DNA of 64,000 nt from an uncultured Lachnospiraceae bacterium (GCA_934432595.1 CAKRYR010000006.1:84278-148277), one strand, 5' to 3'; counted from the stretch's first letter, positions 53,914 to 62,415 are shown. Notes: a model not told the origin generated them from the letters alone. A program made the numbers and translations.

Positions 53914-55383
53914 ATGGATAAGCGATTAAGATTAATTAATAAAATTACGATGATTATGATTACTTTTGTATGCTTTGGAGAAATTGTCTCGTATTTTTTT
54001 CTTTATGCAATTAAACAGATACCTTTCAAAGCAGTTGTAGCTGTACCAGTTTGCTCGGTGCTTGTTGCAATAATAAATCTGATTTTTTATAGCAAATATA
54101 ATGCTGGTAATAAATATCGATATCTCGTAAATATCTTATTGGCATGTATTTATTACACTATGTTAATAGCATCGGAATGTGATACTTGCTATTCATTAGG
54201 GGTAATAATGGCGTTAATATTTGTGCTATATTATGATTTAAGATTAATGCTTATTACGTGTTGTTGGATTTTTTTAGCAAATACGATTGTTGTTGCAAGA
54301 ATATTAAGTACCACTACTATGTTGTCTGGTAAACCTGCAGATTATGGTGATGTGACAGTTCAGGTTTTAGGAACATTCCTTTCTTTTACATTATTGGTAT
54401 TAACTTCATATATGAATAAAAAGTTTAATGAAGAGAAGATAGGTGAATTGCAAACTTCTAACAAGGCAAATGAAAAATTGATTGAAGAAATGTTATTAAT
54501 TGCAACAAAAGTTAGAGATAATGCTAATAGAGGAACTAGTAATATAGAAGAATTAGCTAAATCTTCAGATGATGCTATTATGATATATAAAGAGATAGCA
54601 AATGGCAATACATCAAATGCAATTAGTGTAGAAAAACAGGCGGAAATGACAGCTAATATAACTATATTGATTAATGATATGATTGAAAAGACAGATGAGG
54701 CGAAGGAGTCTTCAGAGATTTCTATGAAAGGACTTGAGGAAGGAAGAAAATCTATGGTAGATTTAAAGGATAAGTCTTCAAATCTGATGCAATTCAATCA
54801 AGAAGTTTTAAATACTATTGAAATATTTGTAGATAAAACGCGTAATGTTAAGATTATTACAGATGGTATAAATGATATATCATCGCAAACAAATTTATTA
54901 TCATTAAATGCGTCAATAGAGAGTGCAAGAGCAGGTGAATCAGGAAAAGGATTTGCAGTAGTTGCAGATGAAATAAGAAAACTTGCAGATGAAACTGGAG
55001 TGTTAACTAAGAATATAGGAGTTATTGTTCAAGAGCTAGAGGAAAATGCAGTTAAGGCACAGAAAGTTATTCAAAATGTTGTTTCATTTATAGAGGAAGA
55101 GAATGTTACTATTGATAATACAATGGGAAAATTCAATATAATGCAAGATGGAATTGAGAGTATGGATGAAAATATGAAAGGAATTTCAAAGAGTTCAAAA
55201 GAAGTAGTAGATTATAATGACATTATTAGGCAACATATTGAACAGTTATCAGCAGCAACAGAAGAAACTTCAGCTCATACAGAAGAAGCATTGAATATTA
55301 ATGAGATAAATAAAGAGAAAATGCATAAGACACAAGAGATAATGGATGAGTTACTAAAGGTTGCTGAACAATTAGTATTATGA
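53914..55383 (+). CDS. Methyl-accepting chemotaxis protein with multi-helix sensor
   Basis: 489 residues. The first 165 hold about six membrane helices with little extracellular sequence and no Cache or four-helix ligand domain. The rest is a long coiled coil with the conserved signalling tip DISSQTNLLSLNASIESARAGESGKGFAVVADEIRKLA. No HAMP domain is visible. Such receptors probably sense something in or near the membrane. Start at 53914 follows GGAGGA; longer in-frame starts inside asnA have no support. CheV at 2758 could couple to it. Confidence 0.9.
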   Translation: MDKRLRLINKITMIMITFVCFGEIVSYFFLYAIKQIPFKAVVAVPVCSVLVAIINLIFYSKYNAGNKYRYLVNILLACIYYTMLIASECDTCYSLGVIMALIFVLYYDLRLMLITCCWIFLANTIVVARILSTTTMLSGKPADYGDVTVQVLGTFLSFTLLVLTSYMNKKFNEEKIGELQTSNKANEKLIEEMLLIATKVRDNANRGTSNIEELAKSSDDAIMIYKEIANGNTSNAISVEKQAEMTANITILINDMIEKTDEAKESSEISMKGLEEGRKSMVDLKDKSSNLMQFNQEVLNTIEIFVDKTRNVKIITDGINDISSQTNLLSLNASIESARAGESGKGFAVVADEIRKLADETGVLTKNIGVIVQELEENAVKAQKVIQNVVSFIEEENVTIDNTMGKFNIMQDGIESMDENMKGISKSSKEVVDYNDIIRQHIEQLSAATEETSAHTEEALNINEINKEKMHKTQEIMDELLKVAEQLVL

Positions 55384-55455
55384 TATGAATAGAATTAATA
55401 AAATTTTATATCAAAAAAGTTTAGATAGGCAAAGAATATTTCTATTAAATAAAAA

Positions 55456-55547
55456 CTCTCTGAGGGATGCGCACATGGTGCATAGGAAGGTTGTTATCGT
55501 AATTGCACAATGGTGCTAAAAGGGGCGCAATACCCTCATGAGTGAGG
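55456..55547. ncRNA. GC-rich structured intergenic element, possible ncRNA
   Basis: About half GC in a 30% GC background. Visible pairing: GAGGG (55462-55466) with CCCTC (55533-55537), extended by CTC (55456) with GAG (55544). Inside are two look-alike small hairpins, GCAC-ATG-GTGC (55471-55481) and GCAC-AATG-GTGC (55505-55516), and an alternative TGCGC/GCGCA pair (55468/55525). On the plus strand a weak promoter (TTTAGA-17-TATTAA, 55420-55448) would start transcription near 55455. On the minus strand the same closing stem is followed by TTTTT, which would look like a terminated RNA downstream of pcrA. No match to SRP RNA, tmRNA, RNase P RNA or a riboswitch I know. Confidence 0.45.
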
Positions 55548-55554
55548 AAACAGG

Positions 55555-55584
55555 GAGCCACAGCGGACTTGTCCGCTGTGGCTC
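55555..55584. terminator. Very strong hairpin between convergent genes
   Basis: GAGCCACAGCGGAC (55555-55568) and GTCCGCTGTGGCTC (55571-55584) are perfect complements. No T-run follows on either strand; it probably separates the chemoreceptor and pcrA transcripts or ends the structured element before it. Confidence 0.6.
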
Positions 55585-55622
55585 ATTAATAGAAAAAATT
55601 GCGTCGTATTCTCTAGGGATAA

Positions 55623-57962
55623 TTATTTTCTTACTAGTCTTGCAAAACTTGCTTTCATTTTCTTAGTTCCGAATTCATTAAATTCAACTGTAACCATATA
55701 ATCATTGTCTTTAGGAACCATTTCAGTTACTTTACCATCACCAAACTTAGCATGAGATACGCTATCACCAACTTTGTAGTTAATTACAGCTGGTGCTTTT
55801 GGTTTATCAAATGTATTAGAGTTAAGAGAAGATAAGTTGCTAAATCCTTTCTTTATGAAAGGATTATTATTTAACATATCTAAACCATTTCCAGCACTAC
55901 GTACACTTTTTGGAGGATTCATACTGCTATAACTTGAATAAGAATCATTAAAGCTTGATGATTTACCCAAAGAATTAGTTCCAGCAAAGGCAGAGCGTTG
56001 CTCACCTAAATCTTGCTTTAGTAAATATCTTGGTATTTCATTTATAAATCTTGACTGGCGTGAATACATTGTTTCACCATTTATCATACGTTCTCTAGCA
56101 GCTGTTAAAGCTAGTTTCTTACGAGCACGTGTTATACCAACGTAGCATAGACGTCTTTCTTCAGCTATATCTTCCTCACCTTCATTTATTGAACGATAAC
56201 TTGGGAAAATTCCTTCTTCCATACCTGTTAAATATACATATGGGAATTCAAGTCCTTTAGAACCATGTAAAGTCATAAGAACTATTTTCTCCTCAGCTTC
56301 ATCATAAGAATCAATATCTGCTACAAGAGATACTTCTTCTAAGAATTCACTTAGTGTTGGCTCACTTGTTGCCTCTTCTTCATATGTTACTACTTTAGTA
56401 ATAAATTCATCTATATATTCTATTCTTGTTGTAGCTTCTATTGTGTTAGCTTCTTCTAATTCTCGAACATATCCAGTTAAATCTATTAATTCTTTAACAA
56501 GGTCTTCAATGCTATAATCTGGTGCAGCTATTTTACTACGTAAAGTCTCAATAAGTGTTGCAAAATTAGTGAGCTTTTCATAAGCACGACCTATACCAGG
56601 TATTCCTTGAGCATGTACAACGGCATCATAGAAACTAATATCATTTTCCTGAGCATAGTCAGATATTTTATTAATTGTAGTAAGACCAATACCACGTTTT
56701 GGAACATTTATAATTCTCTTTACCTGAATATCATCTTGTGCATTATCTATTACACGTAAATAAGCAAGAATGTCCTTGATTTCCTTACGTGAATAGAAGT
56801 TAACACCACCAACTAACTTATATGGAATATTATATTGTACTAATTTCTCTTCAAATAGACGAGATTGAGCATTGGTTCTATATAATATTGCGTAATCATT
56901 GTATGAAATGTTCTCCTGTTGATGTCCATTTCTTATATCCATAACTATACGTTCAGCCTCATCACGAGCATTTTGATATTGTGTAAATGTAACGGGATCA
57001 CCTTGTTCATTATCTGTCCAAAGTGATTTGTCCTTACGATTAGAATTGTTATGTATTACCTCATTAGCAACATCTAGAATACTCTTAGTTGAACGATAGT
57101 TTTGCTCTAACTTAATAACTGTTGTATCTGGAAATTTACTTTCAAAATCTAAAATATTATGAATGTCTGCTCCACGGAAACGATATATAGATTGGTCATC
57201 ATCACCTACAACACATAAGTTATGTTGAATTTCACCATATTCATTAATTGTGGATGCAAGTAAACTTATTAATATAAATTGTGCATGGTTAGTATCCTGA
57301 TACTCATCAACCATAATATATTTAAATCGATTTTGATAATATGATAGAGCTTCTTCATTAGTTCTAAATAATTCAACTGTTTTGAAAATTAGATCATCAA
57401 AATCTAGAGCATTATTTTTCTTTAATTGCTTTTGATATTCTGCGTATATCTTAGCGTAAGTTTTAGCAAGATAATCCTCACCAGCTTCAGCCATCATTGC
57501 TTCAGGGCTTTTTAATCTATCTTTTGCTTCAGATATCTTATTCATAATAGCTGCTTCTTTGAAACGCTTAGTATCAACATCTAATAACTTACACACTTCT
57601 TTAATAAGTGTTTTCTGATCAGCAGCATCATATATAGTAAAGGATTGGTCATATCCAAGGCTTGTTATGTAACGCCTAAGCATTCTTACACAAGTTGAGT
57701 GGAAAGTACTTACCCATATATTCTCAGCTCCATACCCAACGATATTATCTACACGCTCACGCATCTCGCTAGCAGCTTTATTTGTAAATGTTAATGCTAA
57801 TATATTAAAAGGACTTACGCCTAAATTATCTATTAAATAAGCAATTCTATGTGTCAAAACTCTAGTTTTACCTGAACCAGCACCAGCTAATATTAGTAAA
57901 GGACCTTTGTCGTGTTTTACCGCTTTTAGCTGTTCAGGATTTAATAAATTATCAAAATCCAT
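55623..57962 (-). CDS. pcrA: ATP-dependent DNA helicase PcrA/UvrD
   Basis: 779 residues, superfamily 1A helicase. Walker A LAGAGSGKTRVL (about 25-36), ALTFTNKAA, VDEYQDTN, GDDDQSIYRFRGAD, QNYRST, and motif VI VGITRARKKL. The last 55 residues (YKVGDSVSHAKFGDGKV) form the Tudor-like tail that lets PcrA contact RNA polymerase. It unwinds DNA in repair and removes RecA or stalled polymerase. GGAGT-type ribosome site on the minus strand, with a consensus-like promoter at 58040-58068. Confidence 0.96.
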   Translation of the reverse strand: MDFDNLLNPEQLKAVKHDKGPLLILAGAGSGKTRVLTHRIAYLIDNLGVSPFNILALTFTNKAASEMRERVDNIVGYGAENIWVSTFHSTCVRMLRRYITSLGYDQSFTIYDAADQKTLIKEVCKLLDVDTKRFKEAAIMNKISEAKDRLKSPEAMMAEAGEDYLAKTYAKIYAEYQKQLKKNNALDFDDLIFKTVELFRTNEEALSYYQNRFKYIMVDEYQDTNHAQFILISLLASTINEYGEIQHNLCVVGDDDQSIYRFRGADIHNILDFESKFPDTTVIKLEQNYRSTKSILDVANEVIHNNSNRKDKSLWTDNEQGDPVTFTQYQNARDEAERIVMDIRNGHQQENISYNDYAILYRTNAQSRLFEEKLVQYNIPYKLVGGVNFYSRKEIKDILAYLRVIDNAQDDIQVKRIINVPKRGIGLTTINKISDYAQENDISFYDAVVHAQGIPGIGRAYEKLTNFATLIETLRSKIAAPDYSIEDLVKELIDLTGYVRELEEANTIEATTRIEYIDEFITKVVTYEEEATSEPTLSEFLEEVSLVADIDSYDEAEEKIVLMTLHGSKGLEFPYVYLTGMEEGIFPSYRSINEGEEDIAEERRLCYVGITRARKKLALTAARERMINGETMYSRQSRFINEIPRYLLKQDLGEQRSAFAGTNSLGKSSSFNDSYSSYSSMNPPKSVRSAGNGLDMLNNNPFIKKGFSNLSSLNSNTFDKPKAPAVINYKVGDSVSHAKFGDGKVTEMVPKDNDYMVTVEFNEFGTKKMKASFARLVRK

Positions 57963-58039
57963 TGTAAAAAACTCCTTCTATAATCTATATTGTAAAATCT
58001 AGACTTTTAGCCTAGATTTCGTTAAAAGTCACTTGTTAT

Positions 58040-58068
58040 AGTATACTAAAAAAATGGGGTTAATACAA
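58040..58068 (-). promoter_or_regulatory. pcrA promoter
   Basis: On the minus strand: TTGTAT (58068-58063), 17 nt, TATACT (58045-58040); 77 nt before the start codon. Confidence 0.65.
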
Positions 58069-58075
58069 TAGGTTA

Positions 58076-58107
58076 TTCTGGTGAAGATTTGTATTCTAGT
58101 GACGATT
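58076..58107 (-). promoter_or_regulatory. Tandem AATCGTCNCTAGAA-type motif upstream of pcrA
   Basis: On the minus strand AATCGTCACTAGAA (58107-58094) is followed exactly 18 nt later by the variant AATCTTCACCAGAA (58089-58076), both upstream of the pcrA -35 box. Same motif as at gdhA and the DUF1836 gene. Confidence 0.5.
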
Positions 58108-58164
58108 TGAATATATTTTGAATGAAGGAGTGCTAACTAAAAAATTATATTGTAGTGATAGTAT

Positions 58165-58211
58165 AGTATATCCCCATATGTTATCAAGTCTACAACACGT
58201 GGGGATATACT
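58165..58211. terminator. Inverted repeat after the 58222 membrane-protein gene
   Basis: AGTATATCCCCA (58165-58176) and TGGGGATATACT (58200-58211) are perfect complements with a 23-nt loop. It lies just beyond the stop of the minus-strand gene; no good T-run, so an inefficient terminator or regulatory structure. Confidence 0.5.
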
Positions 58212-58221
58212 TATTATAAAT

Positions 58222-58956
58222 CTATATAAAATTCTCTGGTTTAAAATAATTAATCTTCAACATTATAGTTGCTGTAATTATACAGAGAATAAGTCCACTT
58301 ATTATATTGAAGAAGAATGGTTTAGCTATTCTGTGATTGTTAGAGAGTGATTGATACAAACATTTAATAGCATTTATAGGTGTATCTGGTACACATGATA
58401 CTTTATGGTCATCTTTATATGATTCAGCAAGTGTTTCAATAACAAAGTTATTAAGACCTTTTGTATCATCAAAACCATTAATATTATAAGTATCTTTAAG
58501 TAGTTGTTCTGTTTCTTCTGGTGTTTTACCATTGTTACGTAAGTCTGTTACAAAGTTTTCCCTTAATTCATCAATTGAATCTTGGTCGAGAACATCTTCA
58601 GTATATTGAACGTACAATGTATATGAAGTAATTATTGATGTTGATATAATCATTAGTAAAAAAGAAAAACAAAGTAATATGTTCTTAACTTTATATGACA
58701 TATATTTTCCTAAAACTCTATACCCTAGTAGCCCACCTATAGCAAGTATAATTCCCATACTACCTCCCAAAGGAGTGAAATACGAAAGAACAAGCCATAG
58801 AATACAGCCAGGAATAAAACCAAGAAAAGCTCCTAATGCACCTTTCTTAGGATATCTAACATACTCCTCGTTAAACTTATCAAAAAGTGGTTTATCAGAT
58901 ACTTTATTAAAAGTAGACTCATCTACATATGATCCTTTATCTTCTGAATAACGCAT
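58222..58956 (-). CDS. Hypothetical multi-helix membrane protein
   Basis: 244 residues. A charged 40-residue N-terminus, two glycine-rich helices (about 44-62 and 66-82), one helix at about 90-112, a soluble region (about 115-205, predicted helical with NNGKTPEETEQLLKDTYN) and a final helix (about 215-236). No family recognised; the layout resembles small integral proteins of Firmicutes with an extracellular loop. The ATG at 58956 has GGAGG 6 nt upstream on the minus strand; a start further up is possible but unsupported. Confidence 0.7.
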   Translation of the reverse strand: MRYSEDKGSYVDESTFNKVSDKPLFDKFNEEYVRYPKKGALGAFLGFIPGCILWLVLSYFTPLGGSMGIILAIGGLLGYRVLGKYMSYKVKNILLCFSFLLMIISTSIITSYTLYVQYTEDVLDQDSIDELRENFVTDLRNNGKTPEETEQLLKDTYNINGFDDTKGLNNFVIETLAESYKDDHKVSCVPDTPINAIKCLYQSLSNNHRIAKPFFFNIISGLILCIITATIMLKINYFKPENFI

Positions 58957-59050
58957 AAAAAACCTCCAATCAAGCTTTAATCGCATAACAATAGTTTATC
59001 AAAAAATTAGCAATATTTCCATAGTAATTGTCAAAATATGTAAAATAATG

Positions 59051-59080
59051 GTAACAGTTCAGCCGATGACTGAATGTTAC
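59051..59080. repeat. Palindromic intergenic repeat, copy 4
   Basis: GTAACAGTTCAG-CCGATGA-CTGAATGTTAC-type element; arms pair with a single bulged base. It sits between the divergent starts of the 58956 (-) and 59258 (+) genes. Confidence 0.75.
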
Positions 59081-59160
59081 AAATAATAGTCGCTGTAATT
59101 TAATGAATACTGATATACATTTTTATCGTAACTCTAAAACACATCACTACAATAAAGTTA

Positions 59161-59174
59161 AATCGTCTCTAGAA
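59161..59174 (+). promoter_or_regulatory. AATCGTCNCTAGAA motif upstream of the DUF1836 gene
   Basis: AATCGTCTCTAGAA, starting 37 nt before the -35 box at 59198. Third occurrence of the motif in the window. Confidence 0.5.
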
Positions 59175-59197
59175 AAGGAAAAAATATAACGGTAGAC

Positions 59198-59226
59198 TTG
59201 TAATTATTTGTAAAATCTTTTATAAT
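59198..59226 (+). promoter_or_regulatory. Promoter of the DUF1836 gene
   Basis: TTGTAA (59198-59203), 17 nt, TATAAT (59221-59226). Confidence 0.6.
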
Positions 59227-59257
59227 TACAGTTGATAAAAAAATGAGGAGGAAAAAA

Positions 59258-59893
59258 GTGAAACTAGAAGATAAAAAATTTATTCTGTGTATACTAGAAA
59301 AATTAGATAAAATAGATTACATTAGACCAGAAGATATACCTAATATAGATTTGTATATGGATCAGGTGACAACCTTTGTTGATGAAGAACTAGCATCATT
59401 GAAAAGATTCGAAGATGACAAAATGCTTACAAAAACAATGATTAATAACTATACAAAGAATAATCTGTTGCCTCCACCACAGAAAAAGAAATACTCTAAA
59501 AACCATATGTTTTTATTTATATATATATACTATCTAAAAAGTGTAATATCTATTAGTGATATAAAGGAAATAATTAATCCTTTAACAGATAAATTCTTTG
59601 ACAATGATGATTCAGATATAGATTTAACAGAGATATATGATCATATTTTTAATATGGAAATGGATAATAGTAAAAGTATAACAAAGGATATAATAAAAAA
59701 ATATAATTATGCTTGTGAACATTTTAAAGATATGTCAGATGACAATGATGAAAAGGATTTTTTAATTAAATTTTCATTTATTTGTCTACTTTGTGCAGAT
59801 GTATATATAAAGAAAACAATTATAGAAAAGTTAATAGATGAATCTGTTTTAAGAAAATTTGTGGAAAATGAGGATAATAATAAAGAAGAATAA
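59258..59893 (+). CDS. DUF1836-family putative regulator
   Basis: 211 residues. The segment YIRPEDIPNIDLYMDQVTTFVDEEL...MINNYTKNNLLPPPQKKKYSKNHMFLFIYIYYLK matches DUF1836, whose core resembles a MerR-like helix-turn-helix. Probably cytoplasmic and DNA-binding; target unknown. GTG at 59258 is preferred since GAGGAGG lies 6 nt upstream; the ATG at 59243 overlaps that site. A small hairpin terminator follows at 59936-59957. Confidence 0.82.
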   Translation: MKLEDKKFILCILEKLDKIDYIRPEDIPNIDLYMDQVTTFVDEELASLKRFEDDKMLTKTMINNYTKNNLLPPPQKKKYSKNHMFLFIYIYYLKSVISISDIKEIINPLTDKFFDNDDSDIDLTEIYDHIFNMEMDNSKSITKDIIKKYNYACEHFKDMSDDNDEKDFLIKFSFICLLCADVYIKKTIIEKLIDESVLRKFVENEDNNKEE

Positions 59894-59935
59894 GGATAAT
59901 AGTTAAGCCTTAGCTTAATTTCCCACTCACGCGCG

Positions 59936-59960
59936 AAAGAGTCGCAAACGACTCTTTGTT
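59936..59960 (+). terminator. Terminator after the DUF1836 gene
   Basis: AAAGAGTCG (59936-59944) and CGACTCTTT (59949-59957) with a CAAA loop, then GTT. Confidence 0.7.
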
Positions 59961-60005
59961 CTAAAGAAAACCTGTGATAAGAAGTATTTGAAATGGAGAA
60001 AAGCT

Positions 60006-61019
60006 ATGAAAAACGAATATGGAAAGACATCAAAGGGGAAAATAATTGGTAAATGGGTTCGTATCATAGTGTGTGTTAGTATGGCGTTGTCTATAGTAGT
60101 TATTATGCAAAGCTCACTTAGAAGTGCAATAGGTAAAAGTCATGCTAGTACAAATATAAAAGATGAAGAGGTTCCGAAATCAGCGGTTCCAGAGGCAGAG
60201 ATAACAGTAGATGTAGAAAATTTCAAAATGATGTTTAAAAAGAAAAAAATATTTGATAAATATATGCAGACTGTAGATAAGAGTGATTATATGATGCATG
60301 CACTTGGTGGTATGGATGAAGAAAATACATATATTAACTCTTTAGATGCTATGGAATATTATTATATAAAAGGAAAGAGATTATTTGAAGTAGATGTAAA
60401 TGTAACTAAGGATGATAAATTAGTATTAAGTCATGGATGGAAAAAGAAAGATTATAGTAGACATATTGGTATAGATGCATTTGATGAAGATAAAGAAAAT
60501 GAAGACGGAGAATGTATACCTACTTTAGATGAATTTCTTAGTGAAAATATAAAAGATAAATATACAACCAATTCATTTTCAGATTTAGTTGAGTATATGA
60601 AAGAACATGACGATGTATATGTGTTGATTGATATAGGTGATAAAGACTATGACGAAACTTTAGAAATATATAAGATGATTGTAAAGGAAGTTAATTCAGA
60701 TGATGTTTTGCAACATTTTATAGTTGGTGGTCAATCAAAAGATATGATTAAGGCTGTTAAGAAAGCATATGATTTTATGATAGTTAATGCATCATATTCA
60801 GAAGAGAAATTTGGTAATGTGGATAAATTCCTAAAGTATTGTGAAAAAGAGGATATAACTAGTTACGGAATTGCTACTGACAGTGATAGAGATGATTTGG
60901 ATAAACTATTAGATAAAAGTGATTTGATTAGCTATGTATTTACAGAAAACGAAGAGAAGGAAGCAAAGAAGCTTTTAGATAAAGGAGTATCTGTAGTTGG
61001 AACAGACTTCTTAGAATAG
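60006..61019 (+). CDS. GDPD/PI-PLC-like phosphodiesterase, membrane-anchored
   Basis: 337 residues. One N-terminal helix (about 17-38), then a TIM-barrel-type domain: HALGGMDEENTYINSLDAMEYYYIKGKRLFEVDVNVTKDDKLVLSHGW matches, in several pieces, the uncharacterised GDPD/PI-PLC superfamily branch that starts HAxGG rather than HRG. In that branch the second His is usually in HDW; here it is HGW, so catalysis may be altered. Likely acts outside on glycerophosphodiesters. ATG at 60006 with GGAG 7 nt upstream; an upstream TTG at 59988 is less likely. Confidence 0.78.
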   Translation: MKNEYGKTSKGKIIGKWVRIIVCVSMALSIVVIMQSSLRSAIGKSHASTNIKDEEVPKSAVPEAEITVDVENFKMMFKKKKIFDKYMQTVDKSDYMMHALGGMDEENTYINSLDAMEYYYIKGKRLFEVDVNVTKDDKLVLSHGWKKKDYSRHIGIDAFDEDKENEDGECIPTLDEFLSENIKDKYTTNSFSDLVEYMKEHDDVYVLIDIGDKDYDETLEIYKMIVKEVNSDDVLQHFIVGGQSKDMIKAVKKAYDFMIVNASYSEEKFGNVDKFLKYCEKEDITSYGIATDSDRDDLDKLLDKSDLISYVFTENEEKEAKKLLDKGVSVVGTDFLE

Positions 61020-61029
61020 TAAAGAATAA

Positions 61030-61085
61030 AAAAGTCCCTTAGGTATAAGACAATTAAATCTTATATTTAAGGGACTTAGTTTTAT
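61030..61085. terminator. Bidirectional terminator between convergent genes
   Basis: AAGTCCCTTAGGTATAAGA (61032-61050) pairs with TCTTATATTTAAGGGACTT (61059-61077), with A-rich and T-rich flanks. Confidence 0.85.
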
Positions 61086-61811
61086 TTAAAGATTAGCTTT
61101 TTTTCTATTAATAAACTCTTCAAATTTATCTACTGATGTATTGATTATTAATTCTTCTGGAAAATTAGTAAGTTGTATTAATTCGTCTACTTCATCAAAA
61201 CAAGCAATTAAATTTTTATAGTGGGCATCACTACCAAGGGAGATAGAGTTACCATATTTTTTGCAAGTTTCAAGAAGCTTAATGTCATTTTCACGTGCAC
61301 CAGCTCTAAAAGATGTTGAGCGAAGAGAACTATTATTTAATTCTAGTAATACGTTATATTCTTTAGCTGCTTGACATATAGCTTCATAATCAAGTGCATA
61401 TAAGTCTTCATCGGGATGACCTATAATATTAACATATGGATTCTTGATAGCTTCAATTACTGCATTTGTGTTTTCACTAGGTGAGCCTGGAGTAATACAG
61501 CATTTATGAAGTGAAGCAATAACATGGTCCATTTCAGGAAGAATATATTCCTCTAAGTCTATTGTTCCATTATAGTCTAAGATGTTAAGCTCAACACCAA
61601 ATGAAACTTTTAAATTATTATATTGACGAGGTATAACTCTAAAATTGCTAAAGTAAAAACCATGACTAGAACCCGGCATTGCAGGAGCGTGATCTGTTAT
61701 ACCTAATAATTGAAGATTCTTATCTTGTGCAGCTTGTATCATTTCTGTTATCGTATTGTAAGCATGCCCACTTGCTAATGTGTGGGTATGTGTATCTAAA
61801 ACATATTTCAT
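61086..61811 (-). CDS. PHP-domain metal hydrolase (YcdX-like)
   Basis: 241 residues. Metal ligands in order: DTHTHT, ITDHAP, VELNIL, SLHKC, GHPDED and SLGSDAH, the full PHP-domain set of the YcdX-type phosphatase group. Cytoplasmic phosphoesterase of unknown substrate. It is not the CpsB-type tyrosine phosphatase and is far from the polysaccharide locus. ATG at 61811 is supported by AGGT at 5 nt; ATGs at 61822 and 61832 are alternatives. Confidence 0.87.
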   Translation of the reverse strand: MKYVLDTHTHTLASGHAYNTITEMIQAAQDKNLQLLGITDHAPAMPGSSHGFYFSNFRVIPRQYNNLKVSFGVELNILDYNGTIDLEEYILPEMDHVIASLHKCCITPGSPSENTNAVIEAIKNPYVNIIGHPDEDLYALDYEAICQAAKEYNVLLELNNSSLRSTSFRAGARENDIKLLETCKKYGNSISLGSDAHYKNLIACFDEVDELIQLTNFPEELIINTSVDKFEEFINRKKANL

Positions 61812-61951
61812 AATATACCTCATTTCTGTCAAATTATTTCGTTTAATATAAAAATCCTTTGTAATGTTTCGTAAACAAAGGAAAATTGCTGTGTGTAAAT
61901 AATTATAGCTAATGATGTTTAGTTAAATCAATCTAATTCTATCACAAATAG

Positions 61952-62182
61952 AATGTTAATTCAAATTGTATGCCTGTAGATTATGTAGAGGCAGTTGATA
62001 GCAATGAATTGATAAGAGGTGTTGAAAAAGGAACTGCTATAATTACAGCTATAACATCTAATAAGCTAAAAGTAACTTGTACTGTAAACGTTACAAAACC
62101 AGATCCAAGTCTAAAGGTCACAAAGAAACCATATATATCAACATATTATTTTAATCCAAAACCAAGTTGCAAGTTCAGATAG
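61952..62182 (+). pseudogene. Fragment of a Big_2 (Ig-like) surface protein
   Basis: A 76-codon open stretch without a supported start. EAVDSNELIRGVEKGTAIITAITSNKLKVTCTVNVTK is the second half of a bacterial Ig-like Big_2 domain, followed by the short Lys/Pro linker KPDPSLKVTKKP and a stop. The rest of a large surface protein is missing on both sides. No ribosome site. Remnant of a deletion or rearrangement. Confidence 0.65.
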
Positions 62183-62240
62183 AAGTACTAGTAATATGGT
62201 TTAGATTGGGAGCGGAAAAATTATAAAACTTTATAAAAAT

Positions 62241-62276
62241 ATTAAGATATTAAGATATTAAGATATTATTAAGATA
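62241..62276. repeat. Short tandem repeat, ATTAAGAT unit
   Basis: Three exact 8-bp units (62241-62264) followed by an imperfect fourth. Slippage-prone AT-rich repeat. Confidence 0.7.
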
Positions 62277-62383
62277 CGTTTGATAATATGTAATAAAAGT
62301 AAAATGGGTAAGATTTGAGGGGATTATTATGTATATATTTTATAATTCGAAAAAGAAAAGGATATATAGAGTTGAATAGTAGT

Positions 62384-62415
62384 GGTAATGGTTCAGTCAA
62401 TAACTGAATGTTACC
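62384..62415. repeat. Palindromic intergenic repeat, copy 5
   Basis: GGTAATGGTTCAG-TCAATAA-CTGAATGTTACC type; imperfect arms. A degenerate extra half (ATTCAGGGTTACTATTC) follows to about 62440. Confidence 0.65.

Larger units (their letters stand above)
57963..58221. other. 259-bp gap holding the pcrA promoter region
   Basis: Carries the pcrA promoter, the tandem 18-bp motif upstream of it (58076-58107), a leader hairpin around 57996-58019 (AAATCTAG/CTAGATTT), and the inverted repeat at 58165-58211. No gene is visible. Confidence 0.6.

Noticed and set aside
55456..55584. SRP RNA, tmRNA, RNase P RNA or a known riboswitch
   Set aside because: None of the hallmark conserved sequences (SRP GGAA-tetraloop context, tmRNA tRNA-like ends, RNase P P4 core, riboswitch core motifs) could be found.
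62329..62379. Tiny reading frame after GAGGGGATT
   Set aside because: Only about 15 codons with no recognisable content; too short to support as a gene without conservation data.
49894..62415. Palindromic repeats as insertion-sequence ends
   Set aside because: No transposase gene or remnant lies between or beside any pair, and each palindrome is self-contained with a short loop.
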